Source: Pseudomonas veronii
GTDB lineage: Bacteria; Pseudomonadota; Gammaproteobacteria; Pseudomonadales; Pseudomonadaceae
Direction of reading: 5' to 3'
Length of the DNA: 64,000 nt
Assembly: GCF_001439695.1 (NCBI RefSeq)
Contig: NZ_JYLL01000019.1
Coordinates: 42,082-106,081 of the forward strand
Of the stretch, positions 7,356 to 15,609 are shown piece by piece; the stretch's first letter is position 1; every line of letters starts with the position of its first letter. The notes below the pieces were generated by a model that saw only the letters and a program-made list of their open reading frames with translations, did no database searches and was not told the DNA's origin. Position numbers and translations under genes: made by a program.

Positions 7356-8534
7356 ATGACGACAGCTTCGCTTCACATCACTCTGATTACCGAAACCTTC
7401 CCGCCAGAGATCAACGGGGTGGCCAATACATTGGGTCGCCTGTGCGAGGGTTTGCGCGCGCGCGGCCATCAGGTCGAACTGGTGCGCCCGCGCCAAGGCA
7501 TTGACCAAAGCCGCCCCAGCGACAACGAATTGCTGCTGTGCCGCGGTTGGCCGTTGCCCGGCTATCCAGGCCTGCAATGGGGCCAGTCGTCGATGCACAA
7601 GCTGCTGCGCCGCTGGACACGCCAACGCCCGGATGTGCTGTACATCGCCACAGAAGGACCGCTCGGGTTGTCGGCACTACGTGCAGCGCGTCGCTTGGGG
7701 ATCAGCGTGGTCAGCGGTTTTCACACCAATTTCCAGCAGTACTCGAACCAGTACGGCCTGAGCATGTTGAGCCGCGTGGTCACGCACTACCTGCGCTGGT
7801 TTCACAACCGCTCGACCTTGACCCTAGTACCCAGCGCCAGCCAACGCCTGGAGCTGGAGCGCCGCCACTTCGAACGCCTGGGGATGTTGTCGCGCGGGGT
7901 CGACAGCCAGTTGTTCCACCCGGCCAAGCGCGATAACGCCTTGCGCGAAAGCTGGGGCCTGGGCAATGACGATATTGCAGTGCTGCACGTCGGGCGCCTG
8001 GCGCAGGAAAAGAACCTGGGCATGCTCAAGCGCTGCTTCGATGCCTTGCGCAGTACTTATCCACAGCGTCGCCTGCAACTGATCGTGGTCGGCGACGGAC
8101 CGCAACGCGCGTTGCTCGAGCACGACCTGCCGCACGCCATATTCTGCGGCACCCAGCGCGGCGAAGAACTGGCGCGACACTACGCCTCGGGAGACCTGTT
8201 CCTGTTTCCCAGCCTGACCGAAACCTTCGGCAACGTGGTGTTGGAAGCCATGGCCTCCGGGCTCGCGGTGGTGGCATATGACCAGGCGGCCGCGACCCAG
8301 CATATCCGCCACGGTTACAACGGCGTGCTGGCGATGCCCGGCGATGAGGAAGCGTTCTGCGACGCGGCCAATTGGCTGCTGGAAGATCGCGAGCATTTGC
8401 GCAGGGCCCGCCTCAATGCGCGCCATCATGCCAGTCACCAGGGCTGGCCGGCGATCATCGAGCAGTTCGAGAACCAGTTACGCGATGTGTGCGCAGAACC
8501 GTTGGCCGCTCCAACGCAGCCTTATGTTCGTTGA
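7356..8534 (+). CDS. Glycosyltransferase family 4
   Basis: 392 aa GT-B fold enzyme. The N-terminal acceptor domain starts LITETFPPEINGVANTLGRL, typical of GT4 mannosyl/glucosyltransferases of the MgtA/SqdX type. The C-terminal nucleotide-sugar domain has VGRLAQEKNLGML near 215 and the E-x7-E motif in TETFGNVVLEAMASG near 290. It probably transfers a sugar from a nucleotide donor to a lipid or glycan acceptor on the cytoplasmic side. It sits between the two Pro-rich protein genes, but nothing in the sequence proves a functional link. Confidence 0.85.
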   Translation: MTTASLHITLITETFPPEINGVANTLGRLCEGLRARGHQVELVRPRQGIDQSRPSDNELLLCRGWPLPGYPGLQWGQSSMHKLLRRWTRQRPDVLYIATEGPLGLSALRAARRLGISVVSGFHTNFQQYSNQYGLSMLSRVVTHYLRWFHNRSTLTLVPSASQRLELERRHFERLGMLSRGVDSQLFHPAKRDNALRESWGLGNDDIAVLHVGRLAQEKNLGMLKRCFDALRSTYPQRRLQLIVVGDGPQRALLEHDLPHAIFCGTQRGEELARHYASGDLFLFPSLTETFGNVVLEAMASGLAVVAYDQAAATQHIRHGYNGVLAMPGDEEAFCDAANWLLEDREHLRRARLNARHHASHQGWPAIIEQFENQLRDVCAEPLAAPTQPYVR

Positions 8535-8657
8535 ACGATCTGCGAATAACGTCAGTTAGTTCGCCTTCCCTCCAGCCTTCCCCCTGAATAACGGCTTCAA
8601 CATTAGGATTTTTTACCTGAAGCCATCGGAGTCGGCACGCCACAACAGGATATTTCC

Positions 8658-8685
8658 GGAACGTCGCGCGATTTATCGCCACCTA
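8658..8685 (+). promoter_or_regulatory. Hrp-box-like ECF promoter upstream of the repeat protein at 8775
   Basis: GGAACG at 8658-8663, a 15-bp spacer, then CCACCTA at 8679-8685. CCACCTA is a common natural form of the HrpL -10 box. The ATG at 8775 lies 89 bp downstream in the same direction. Confidence 0.6.
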
Positions 8686-8774
8686 CATGACACCTGCCAA
8701 GGAAGAGGTGTCTGTCTCTGGACGCACTCAAAAAAGGCAGGTCATTCATGATGAAACATTAATTAGAGAGCACT

Positions 8775-9320
8775 ATGTCGACACTGATAAATGGATCAAT
8801 GGCGCTGCGATTCCAACCGTTCAACACGCCCACTCAAGGGCCGACAGACACCTGCCCATCCAACAGCGCCCAGTACGATCACGGACGACCGTCACACCCA
8901 CAACCCTATAACGCGAACCACGGCTGGAACCGCCCGCAGCCGGCACGTCCGGGCAACCAGTGGCAACGCCCGCAACCGTCGCGCCCTGGAAACGATTGGC
9001 AGCCGCCGCAGAACGACTGGCAGCGCCCGCCACAGAACGGCGGCTATCGCCCGCAACCCACACACCCTGGAAACAACTGGCAGCCGCCGCAGAATGACTG
9101 GCAGCGTCCGCCACACAACGATGGCTATCGCCCGCAACCCACACGCCCGGAAAACAACTGGCAGCCGCCGCAGAATCAATGGGAACGTCCGCACAACGGC
9201 GGCGGCTATCGCCCACAGTTCACTGACCGCCCGTCAACGCATGACGGTCAAGCATCCTACGCCACCACGCAATATGCAGCGGTCCATTCCGAACGGGCGG
9301 AAGATGCCTACTACGGTTAA
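8775..9320 (+). CDS. Asn/Gln/Trp/Pro-rich tandem-repeat protein, candidate secreted
   Basis: 181 aa. The ATG at 8775 follows AGAGAGC. The first 17 residues (MSTLINGSMALRFQPFN) resemble the start of the 6793 protein. Residues about 55-155 are built of a 27-aa repeat of the pattern GNNWQPPQNDWQRPP followed by HNDGYRPQPTRP, with three clear copies and one degenerate leader copy. The C-terminal about 30 residues are non-repetitive. One Cys, no membrane helix and no Sec signal. Such repeats suggest an extended adhesive or glycan-interacting surface. No family is recognised. A second frame is open across the repeat, but the Met start, signal and promoter favour this frame. Confidence 0.6.
   Translation: MSTLINGSMALRFQPFNTPTQGPTDTCPSNSAQYDHGRPSHPQPYNANHGWNRPQPARPGNQWQRPQPSRPGNDWQPPQNDWQRPPQNGGYRPQPTHPGNNWQPPQNDWQRPPHNDGYRPQPTRPENNWQPPQNQWERPHNGGGYRPQFTDRPSTHDGQASYATTQYAAVHSERAEDAYYG
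8982..9226 (+). repeat. Coding tandem repeat, 81-bp unit, about 3 copies
   Basis: The word CAGCCGCCGCAG recurs at 9000, 9081 and 9162, exactly 81 bp apart, which is one 27-aa repeat. The copies differ at scattered positions and keep the reading frame. Confidence 0.85.
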
Positions 9321-9379
9321 TCCGGATAGGCCAACAACAAGACAATAGGCCTTGAAAAACCCAACGCGCTGAAAACCGG

Positions 9380-9412
9380 CGGGAGGCCGGGCGCTGTCTA
9401 CCCGGCCTCCCG
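9380..9412. terminator. Strong GC hairpin, possible terminator of the repeat-protein gene
   Basis: Perfect 12-bp arms CGGGAGGCCGGG and CCCGGCCTCCCG with a 9-nt loop, 60 bp after the stop at 9320. No T run follows, so it may stabilise the mRNA end rather than terminate on its own. Confidence 0.55.
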
Positions 9413-9482
9413 CCCGAGCTAGCGGACCGTGTTGCACACCGATTGCCATAGGTTGCGCAAGGTTTACTCGATATTTCCCCCT

Positions 9483-9510
9483 GGAACGGCGAACGGTGGA
9501 TGACCAATCA
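9483..9510 (+). promoter_or_regulatory. Degenerate hrp-box-like promoter upstream of the 59-aa ORF
   Basis: GGAACG at 9483-9488, a 15-bp spacer, then CCAATCA at 9504-9510. The final C of CCAC is A, so it is weaker than the other two, but spacing and orientation are the same. The ATG at 9562 lies 51 bp downstream. Confidence 0.4.
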
Positions 9511-9561
9511 TTGATACCTGCTGCTAACGCAGGTCCCTTAGATCAATGGAGACCCTGAGAT

Positions 9562-9741
9562 ATGGCAATTTACGGAATGGGAGTGCGCAATGGCATCAAC
9601 ATGCCAACCGCAGAGTGGACGCGTCAGCAACAATGGCTGGATCAGTCTCGAGCAGCACCGCCCACTTATGACCAGGCTGCGCGCCAAGACGGGCACAAGA
9701 CCGATCACCGCCAGGAGCTGCGCAAGTCAGTAGAGTATTGA
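9562..9741 (+). CDS. 59-aa small protein of unknown function
   Basis: The ATG at 9562 is preceded by GGAGA at 9548-9552. The protein starts MAIYGMGVRNGINMPTAEW and continues with a Gln/Arg/Asp-rich hydrophilic helix ending in LRKSVEY. It has no Cys, membrane helix or known domain. It is too short to recognise by family. Its claim to be real rests on the start-site geometry, balanced composition and the degenerate hrp-like box upstream, which parallels the two preceding small genes. Confidence 0.5.
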   Translation: MAIYGMGVRNGINMPTAEWTRQQQWLDQSRAAPPTYDQAARQDGHKTDHRQELRKSVEY

Positions 9742-9790
9742 CCGCTCCAACTGAACAGCTCCCGGTGGCAACCACCGGGAGCCCGGCCCG

Positions 9791-10894
9791 TTACACCAGG
9801 GTCGTCAACGCCTCTCGACTGAACGGCAGGATGTCGCCCTCGCGGTGTTCGCGGACCTTCACCGCCCAATCCGGGTCCACCAGCAGGGCACGGCCGACGG
9901 CGACCAGGTCAAACTCATCGTTGTTCAAACGCTCCAGCAGCTTCTCCAGGCTGGCCGGTTGCGCAACCTTGTCAGTGTTGACCATAAACTGCAGGAACTC
10001 GCCATCCAGGCCGACGCTGCCGACAGTGATGGTCGGCTTGCCGGTGAGCTGGCGGGTCCAGCCGGCCAGGTTGAGGTTGGAACCTTCGAACTCCGGCTCC
10101 CAGAAGCGCCGGGTAGAGCAGTGGAAAATATCCACGCCGGCGTCGGACAGCGGCTTGAGAAACTCGCCCAAAGCCTCGGGGGTTTGCACCAGGCGCGCGG
10201 TGTAGTCCTGCTGCTTCCACTGGGAAAAACGCAGGATGATCGGAAAATCCGAGCCGACGGCGGCACGAATGGCCTGGATCAGTTCGATGGCAAAACGCGA
10301 ACGGTTGGCCAGGCTGCCGCCGTATTCGTCGCTGCGCTGGTTGCTGCCTTCCCAGAAGAACTGGTCCACCAGGTAACCATGGGCGCCATGGATCTCCACA
10401 CCGTCCATGCCGATGCGCTGGGCGTCCCTGGCTGCCTGGGCGAAGGCGGCAATCACGTCCTTGATGTCCTGATGGGTCATGCCGTGGACAACCACGTTGC
10501 CATCCTTGAGTTTTTCCATCGGTCCGTAGGCCGGTACGCTGGCATCCGGCTCGGTACCGATGCGGCGCACGCTGCCCACATGCCACAACTGCGGGACGAT
10601 CTTGCCGCCTTCGGCATGCACGGCATCGACCACTTTCTTCCAGCCCGCCAGCGCCGCTTCACCATAGAAGTGCGGGACATTGGGATAGCCGTTGGACGCC
10701 GGGTGATCGACCACGGTGCCTTCGGTGATGATCAGGCCCACACCCGCCGCGGCACGGCGGCGGTAGTACTCGATGACCTTGGAATTGGGGACGCCGCCCG
10801 GGGAAAACGAACGGGTCATCGGCGCCATTACCACACGACTCGACAGTTGCAGCGTTCCGAGGTGGAACGGTTTGAACAAGGCTTGGACAGGCAT
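9791..10894 (-). CDS. NADH:flavin oxidoreductase, old yellow enzyme family
   Basis: 367 aa from the ATG giving MPVQALFKPFHLGTLQL; an in-frame GTG farther upstream is less likely. It is a TIM-barrel FMN enzyme reducing activated C=C bonds with NAD(P)H. Family segments seen are SRVVMAPMTR, PQLWHVGS (substrate His region), GVEIHGAHGYLVDQFFWEGSNQRSDEYGG in part, and VGRALLVDPDW near the C-terminus. It is a single minus-strand gene converging on the 59-aa ORF. The physiological substrate cannot be inferred. Confidence 0.88.
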   Translation of the reverse strand: MPVQALFKPFHLGTLQLSSRVVMAPMTRSFSPGGVPNSKVIEYYRRRAAAGVGLIITEGTVVDHPASNGYPNVPHFYGEAALAGWKKVVDAVHAEGGKIVPQLWHVGSVRRIGTEPDASVPAYGPMEKLKDGNVVVHGMTHQDIKDVIAAFAQAARDAQRIGMDGVEIHGAHGYLVDQFFWEGSNQRSDEYGGSLANRSRFAIELIQAIRAAVGSDFPIILRFSQWKQQDYTARLVQTPEALGEFLKPLSDAGVDIFHCSTRRFWEPEFEGSNLNLAGWTRQLTGKPTITVGSVGLDGEFLQFMVNTDKVAQPASLEKLLERLNNDEFDLVAVGRALLVDPDWAVKVREHREGDILPFSREALTTLV

Positions 10895-11002
10895 GGCAAC
10901 ACTCCACGAAAGACGGTTTTTATGATGCCGATAATATGGCGCGTGCAGCGTGCTGAGTAGCACTATTGATCAGGGTGATTAAGGCTTAGAAATGCCGGAC
11001 AC

Positions 11003-11104
11003 CTGTAGGAGCGAGCTGGCTCGCGAAAATCGTCAACGATAACGCGTTCATACTGGATCAACGCGGTGCGCCTGGATTTTTCGCGAGCACGCTCACGCCT
11101 ACAG
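11003..11104. repeat. REP inverted pair, second family
   Basis: Arms TGTAGGAGCGAGCTGGCTCGCGAAAA-type and TTTTCGCGAGCACGCTCACGCCTACA-type face each other around a variable spacer. It lies between the OYE gene and the peroxidase gene. Confidence 0.8.
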
Positions 11105-11113
11105 TTCAGGGGA

Positions 11114-11596
11114 TCAGCTCAGGGCTTTTTCGATGGCCTGGACGACGGCCGGATCATCCGGTGCCGTTCGCGGCGAGAAACGCGCAAGCACCCGCCCGTC
11201 TTTGCCCAGCAGGAATTTCTCGAAGTTCCAGGTGATGTCCCCGGGAAACTCGGCGCCCTCGCCCGCCAATAAGCGGTACAACTGGTGACGCTCAGGGCCG
11301 TTCACATCGAGTTTGCTGCCCAGCGGAAAGCTCACCCCGTAATTGAGGCTGCAGAATTCCTGGATGTCTTTCTCGGTCCCCGGTTCCTGGCCCGCAAACT
11401 GGTTGCAGGGCAGGCCGAGTACGGTAAACCCCTGGTCCTTGTACTGCTGATAGAGGTTTTCCAACGCCGCGTATTGCGGGGTCAAGCCACATTTGGAGGC
11501 CACGTTGACCACCAGCACAACTTTGCCCTTGAAGGGCGCCAGTGGCAGCTCTTGTCCGTCCAACGCTTTGAGTTTCAGGTCGTGGAAAGCACTCAT
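11114..11596 (-). CDS. Glutathione peroxidase / thiol peroxidase, Cys-type
   Basis: 160 aa, started at the ATG after GGAG (MSAFHDLKLKALDG); a longer in-frame start is rejected because the added residues are not family-like. It reduces hydroperoxides. The peroxidatic Cys is C36 in NVASKCGLTPQY, the Gln is in PCNQFAGQEPG and the Trp in TWNFEKFLLG, which completes the catalytic set. Cys replaces selenocysteine. A second Cys in FCSLNYG suggests thioredoxin-dependent turnover, as in many bacterial GPx proteins. Confidence 0.93.
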   Translation of the reverse strand: MSAFHDLKLKALDGQELPLAPFKGKVVLVVNVASKCGLTPQYAALENLYQQYKDQGFTVLGLPCNQFAGQEPGTEKDIQEFCSLNYGVSFPLGSKLDVNGPERHQLYRLLAGEGAEFPGDITWNFEKFLLGKDGRVLARFSPRTAPDDPAVVQAIEKALS

Positions 11597-11697
11597 GACG
11601 AACTCCAGATATCCCATGTTCTTTGCATTGCGGCTCTTCGAGATTACAACCCGCAAGCCTGCAATCATAGACGCCGATTACAAAACTCGCCTGCGGA

Positions 11698-12162
11698 TCA
11701 CTGCGCGGTCGGCCACGGCAAAATCGGAATCGCGGTAACGGCGTTCTGCGGGCTGCCTTCGATCAGGCGGTCGCTGTAGACCAGGTACACCAGGGTATTG
11801 CGCTTCTTGTCGAGGAAGCGCACCACCTGCATGGTCTTGAACACCAGCGACGTGCGTTCCTTGAACACTTCGTCGCCATCCTTGAGTTCTCCCTTGAAGC
11901 GGATCGGCCCGACCTGGCGGCAGGCAATCGACGCCTCGGAGCGGTCTTCGGCCAGGCCCAGGCCGCCTTTGACGCCGCCGGTCTTGGCGCGGGACAGGTA
12001 GCAGGTCACGCCATCGACCTTGGGGTCATCGAAGGCTTCGACCACGATCCGGTCGTTGGGGCCGACAAACTTGAACACCGTCGACACCTGGCCGATCTCT
12101 TCGGCCGACGCCAGCAACGGCATGGCCAACAGCAGGCCGAGCAATCCCTTCATCACACGCAT
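11698..12162 (-). CDS. creA: CreA family periplasmic protein
   Basis: 154 aa. Residues 1-20 are a Sec signal peptide (MRVMKGLLGLLLAMPLLASA before EEIG). The mature part has the CreA-family order VSTVFKFVGPNDRIVVEAFDDPKVDGVTCYLSRAKTGG (two Cys overall) and LVFKTMQVVRFLDKKRNTLVYLVYSDRL. The function of CreA is unknown. It follows proB by 16 bp, so the two may be co-transcribed. Confidence 0.88.
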   Translation of the reverse strand: MRVMKGLLGLLLAMPLLASAEEIGQVSTVFKFVGPNDRIVVEAFDDPKVDGVTCYLSRAKTGGVKGGLGLAEDRSEASIACRQVGPIRFKGELKDGDEVFKERTSLVFKTMQVVRFLDKKRNTLVYLVYSDRLIEGSPQNAVTAIPILPWPTAQ

Positions 12163-12178
12163 CGTGTATTCCTTTCGT

Positions 12179-13297
12179 TTAAACCAGAATCAGGTTGTCG
12201 CGGTGGACCAGTTCCGGTTCCGCCATGTAACCCAACAGACCGACAATCGCCTCAGACGACTGCCCGATGATTTTCTGCGCTTCCAGCGCGCTATAGTTGG
12301 CCAGGCCGCGGGCGATCTCACGACCGTCCGGCGCCACGCACACCACCATCTCGCCACGGCGGAAGCTGCCCTGCACCAACTTGACGCCCACCGGCAGCAG
12401 GCTCTTGTGACCCAGGGACAACGCCGCCACGGCACCATCGTCGAGTACCAGGGTGCCGCGGGTCTGTAAATGCCCGGCCAGCCACTGCTTGCGCGCGGCC
12501 AGCATGCCGCGTTCCGGCGACAGCAGCGTACCGATGCGCTCACCGGCCTTGAGGCGGTCGAGCACGCGCTCCAGGCGCCCGCCGACGATGATCGTGTGGG
12601 CACCCGAACGCGCCGCCAGGCGCGCCGCACGCAGCTTGGTCTGCATGCCGCCACGGCCCAGCGCGCCGCCGACGCTGCCGGCCACGGCGTCCAGCGCCGG
12701 GTCATCGGCGCGGGCTTCGTAGATCAATTTGGCGTCGGGGTTGGTGCGCGGGTCGGCGTCGAACATACCGTCACGGTCGGTGAGGATCACCAACAGGTCG
12801 GCTTCCACCAGGTTGGCCACCAGGGCGGCCAGGGTGTCGTTGTCGCCGAAACGGATTTCGTCGGTGACCACCGTGTCGTTTTCGTTGATCACCGGGATCG
12901 CCTTGAGCTCCACCAGCGCGCGCAACGTACTGCGGGCGTTGAGGTAGCGCTTGCGGTCGGACAGGTCGTCGTGGGTCAGCAGGATCTGCGCGGTGTGAAG
13001 GCCGTGCTCGGCGAAGCTGGATTCCCAGGCTTGCACCAGGCCCATCTGACCAATGGCGGCAGCGGCTTGCAGTTCGTGCATCGCGCTGGGTCGCGCGGTC
13101 CAGCCGAGGCGGCTCATCCCGGCGGCAACCGCTCCGGACGAGACCAGCACCAACTCGACGCCGGCCTCATGCAAGGCCACCATCTGCTCGACCCACACGC
13201 TCATGGCTGCGCGATCCAGCCCTTTGCCATCCGCCGTCAGCAACGCACTTCCGATCTTTACGACCCAGCGCTGCGCACCTGTCACTTTGCTCCGCAT
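12179..13297 (-). CDS. proB: Glutamate 5-kinase
   Basis: 372 aa from MRSKVTGAQRWVVKIGSALL; two Met codons lie just upstream. It phosphorylates glutamate in the first step of proline synthesis. The amino-acid kinase domain covers about 1-255 (KIGSALL, VSSGAVAAG, FGDNDTLAALVA, GGMQTKLRAA). A C-terminal PUA domain covers about 275-360 (GTLVLDDGAVAAL, CVAPDGREIARGL). Length and domains are standard. It lies downstream of obgE with a separate terminator between them. Confidence 0.96.
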   Translation of the reverse strand: MRSKVTGAQRWVVKIGSALLTADGKGLDRAAMSVWVEQMVALHEAGVELVLVSSGAVAAGMSRLGWTARPSAMHELQAAAAIGQMGLVQAWESSFAEHGLHTAQILLTHDDLSDRKRYLNARSTLRALVELKAIPVINENDTVVTDEIRFGDNDTLAALVANLVEADLLVILTDRDGMFDADPRTNPDAKLIYEARADDPALDAVAGSVGGALGRGGMQTKLRAARLAARSGAHTIIVGGRLERVLDRLKAGERIGTLLSPERGMLAARKQWLAGHLQTRGTLVLDDGAVAALSLGHKSLLPVGVKLVQGSFRRGEMVVCVAPDGREIARGLANYSALEAQKIIGQSSEAIVGLLGYMAEPELVHRDNLILV

Positions 13298-13392
13298 CAT
13301 CTTCAACCTTAGTTAGAGGGCGGGACGCGACCCAGCGCCGCCCATAACGTTATTCGTGACTACATTCGTGACTGCAGGTATCCCCAGATACC

Positions 13393-13417
13393 AAAACGCC
13401 GCTCGAGTGAGCGGCGC
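13393..13417 (-). terminator. Terminator of obgE
   Basis: Stem CGCCGCTC/GAGCGGCG with a 4-nt loop, followed on the minus strand by TTTT, 19 bp after the obgE stop. Confidence 0.75.
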
Positions 13418-13436
13418 TTAAGTTTACTGCAACGAA

Positions 13437-14660
13437 TCAGTCGCGCACGTAAATGATTTCCGGACCGTCTTCATCATCCACGTCTTCTTCGTCCCAATCA
13501 TCGTCGCCGATGTCATGGACCGACTTCACGCCGCTGCGGCGCAAGGCACGCTGGTCGTCCAGGGCTTGCAGCTGGGCGCGGGCTTCGTCTTCGATGCGCT
13601 GGTCGAGCTCGGCGAGTTCGGCCTTGAACACCGGGTCGGCCGCCAGGCGGTCGGCGCGGTCTTCCAGGTAACGCATGATGTCGCGGGTCAGGCGTTCGGT
13701 GCCTTCTTTGGCGATGGCCGAGATCACGTAGACCGGACCGGTCCACTCCAGGCGATCGACGATTTCCTTGACGCGCTCCTCGTGCTCTTCCTCGAGGATC
13801 TGGTCGCACTTGTTCAGCACCAGCCAGCGATCACGCTCAGCCAGGGACGGGCTGAACTTGGTCAGTTCGTTGACGATCACTTCGGCGGCGTCCGGTGCGC
13901 TGGTGTCATCCAGCGGCGCCATGTCGACGAGGTGCAGCAGCAAACGGGTACGCGACAAGTGCTTGAGGAAACGGATACCCAGGCCCGCACCTTCGGAAGC
14001 CCCTTCGATCAGGCCGGGAATGTCGGCGATCACGAAGCTTTTCCAACGGTCGACGCTGACCACGCCCAGGTTTGGCACCAGGGTGGTGAACGGGTAGTCG
14101 GCGACTTTCGGCTTGGCGGCCGAGACCGAGCGGATGAAGGTACTTTTGCCGGCGTTCGGCAGGCCCAACAGGCCCACGTCGGCCAGTACTTTCATTTCCA
14201 GTTTGAGGTCACGCTGCTCGCCCGGCTTGCCTGGCGTGGTCTGGCGTGGCGCACGGTTGGTACTGGACTTGAAACGGGTGTTACCCAGACCGTGCCAGCC
14301 GCCCTGCACAACCATCAGCTTCTGGCCGGCCTTGGTCAGGTCGCCGATCACTTCCTGGGTCGCGGAGTCGATGATCGTGGTGCCGACCGGTACGCGCAGC
14401 ACCATGTCTTCACCTTTTTTACCGGTGCAATCGGTGCTGCCGCCGTTGGAACCACGCTCGGCATCGAAGTGCCGGGTGTAACGGTAGTCCACCAGGGTGT
14501 TGAGGTTTTCGTCGGCCATCATGTAGATGGAACCGCCGTCACCGCCGTCACCGCCGTTGGGGCCACCGTTTTCGATGAATTTTTCGCGACGGAAACTCAT
14601 GCAACCGTTACCGCCGTCGCCTGCTTTTACTCGGATGGAAACTTCATCAACGAACTTCAT
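13437..14660 (-). CDS. obgE: GTPase ObgE/CgtA
   Basis: 407 aa. The Obg domain covers about 1-158 (FVDEVSIRVKAGDGGNGCMSFRREKF, Gly-rich). The GTPase domain has G1 GLPNAGKST near 166, G3 DIPGLIEGASEGAGLG near 212, and G4 NKCDQ near 282. The Asp/Glu-rich tail of about 40 residues (DIGDDDWDEEDVDDEDG) is typical of gamma-proteobacterial Obg. It is a ribosome-associated assembly and stress GTPase. It lies in the conserved order rplU-rpmA-obgE. Confidence 0.97.
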   Translation of the reverse strand: MKFVDEVSIRVKAGDGGNGCMSFRREKFIENGGPNGGDGGDGGSIYMMADENLNTLVDYRYTRHFDAERGSNGGSTDCTGKKGEDMVLRVPVGTTIIDSATQEVIGDLTKAGQKLMVVQGGWHGLGNTRFKSSTNRAPRQTTPGKPGEQRDLKLEMKVLADVGLLGLPNAGKSTFIRSVSAAKPKVADYPFTTLVPNLGVVSVDRWKSFVIADIPGLIEGASEGAGLGIRFLKHLSRTRLLLHLVDMAPLDDTSAPDAAEVIVNELTKFSPSLAERDRWLVLNKCDQILEEEHEERVKEIVDRLEWTGPVYVISAIAKEGTERLTRDIMRYLEDRADRLAADPVFKAELAELDQRIEDEARAQLQALDDQRALRRSGVKSVHDIGDDDWDEEDVDDEDGPEIIYVRD

Positions 14661-14810
14661 AACAAAACGCCTCTCGCCGCACGGACGAGCTTAAGAAACC
14701 AAGACATAAGACTCTTGCAAAAATGAGCGCAGCGACCTCAATCAACGACCGCGAATCCAGCGCTTGAGCTCATTACAAACAGCTTTGCAAGAGACTCACT
14801 CCACAAACGA

Positions 14811-14838
14811 AAAAGCCCCGTCGCGAGACAGGGCTTTT
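14811..14838 (-). terminator. Terminator of rplU-rpmA
   Basis: Inverted repeat AAAAGCCCCG/CAGGGCTTTT on both sides of TCGCGAGA, 16 bp after the rpmA stop, with T runs for the minus strand. The 193-bp rpmA-obgE gap otherwise shows only a probable obgE leader. Confidence 0.8.
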
Positions 14839-14853
14839 CCAGCAACTACGTAA

Positions 14854-15129
14854 TTATGCCGCGACGACGTCAGTCTTCGGGACGATGCTCACGTAACGGC
14901 GACCGAAGGCGCCTTTTACTTCGAACTTGATCACGCCGTCGATTTTAGCGAACAGAGTGTGATCTTTACCCATGCCAACACCGTAACCGGCGTGGAATTG
15001 GGTGCCGCGCTGACGCACGATGATGTTGCCCGGAATGATAACCTGGCCGCCATACATCTTCACGCCAAGGCGTTTGGCTTCTGAGTCGCGACCGTTACGG
15101 GTACTACCACCAGCTTTTTTGTGTGCCAT
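14854..15129 (-). CDS. rpmA: 50S ribosomal protein L27
   Basis: 91 aa. It starts MAHKKAGGSTRNGRDSEAKR, the invariant L27 N-terminus that reaches the peptidyl-transferase centre, followed by RQRGTQFHAGYGVGMGKDHTLFA. It is the second gene of the L21-L27 operon, 34 bp after rplU. Normal length. Confidence 0.98.
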   Translation of the reverse strand: MAHKKAGGSTRNGRDSEAKRLGVKMYGGQVIIPGNIIVRQRGTQFHAGYGVGMGKDHTLFAKIDGVIKFEVKGAFGRRYVSIVPKTDVVAA

Positions 15130-15163
15130 GAGTCAATTCTCCTAGTGAGGAATTAGGCTGAAA

Positions 15164-15478
15164 TTAAGCCTGAATACCGGTGATTTTGATCTCGGTGTAC
15201 CACTGGCGGTGGCCCATACGCTTCATGTGGTGCTTACGACGACGGAACTTGATGATGCGGACTTTATCGTGACGACCTTGGGAGATCACTTCAGCCACAA
15301 CGGTAGCGCCAGCAACAACTGGAGCGCCAATGTTCACGTCATCGCCATTGGCGACCAACAGAACGCGATCAAAAGTCACGGAGTCGCCGGTAGCGAGTTC
15401 CAGTTTTTCGATCTTCAGGTATTCACCTGGGGCGACCTTGTATTGCTTGCCACCAGTAACAATTACTGCGTACGACAT
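15164..15478 (-). CDS. rplU: 50S ribosomal protein L21
   Basis: 104 aa from MSYAVIVTGGKQYKV, preceded by GGAGAAATACC; a longer in-frame start is rejected. It binds 23S rRNA with a basic C-terminal loop, RIIKFRRRKHHMKRMGHRQ. Normal length for the family. A near-consensus sigma-70 promoter lies 130-160 bp upstream, leaving a long leader of about 125 nt. Confidence 0.98.
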   Translation of the reverse strand: MSYAVIVTGGKQYKVAPGEYLKIEKLELATGDSVTFDRVLLVANGDDVNIGAPVVAGATVVAEVISQGRHDKVRIIKFRRRKHHMKRMGHRQWYTEIKITGIQA

Positions 15479-15609
15479 GGTATTTCTCCGATAATCCTGC
15501 TCACCCAGCGCTTTATAAGAAGAGGTATTGGCTGGCATGGCTGCATGGGATGGACGTCCCGAATGCAATTGCGTAAGGCAGGTGCTGCCCAGGAAGTTCA
15601 GGGTGCGCG

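Noticed and set aside
8791..9348. Alternative overlapping frame across the repeat gene (185 aa)
   Set aside because: The frame is open only because of the repeat; it has no RBS, and its Arg/Thr-rich composition is shadow-like.
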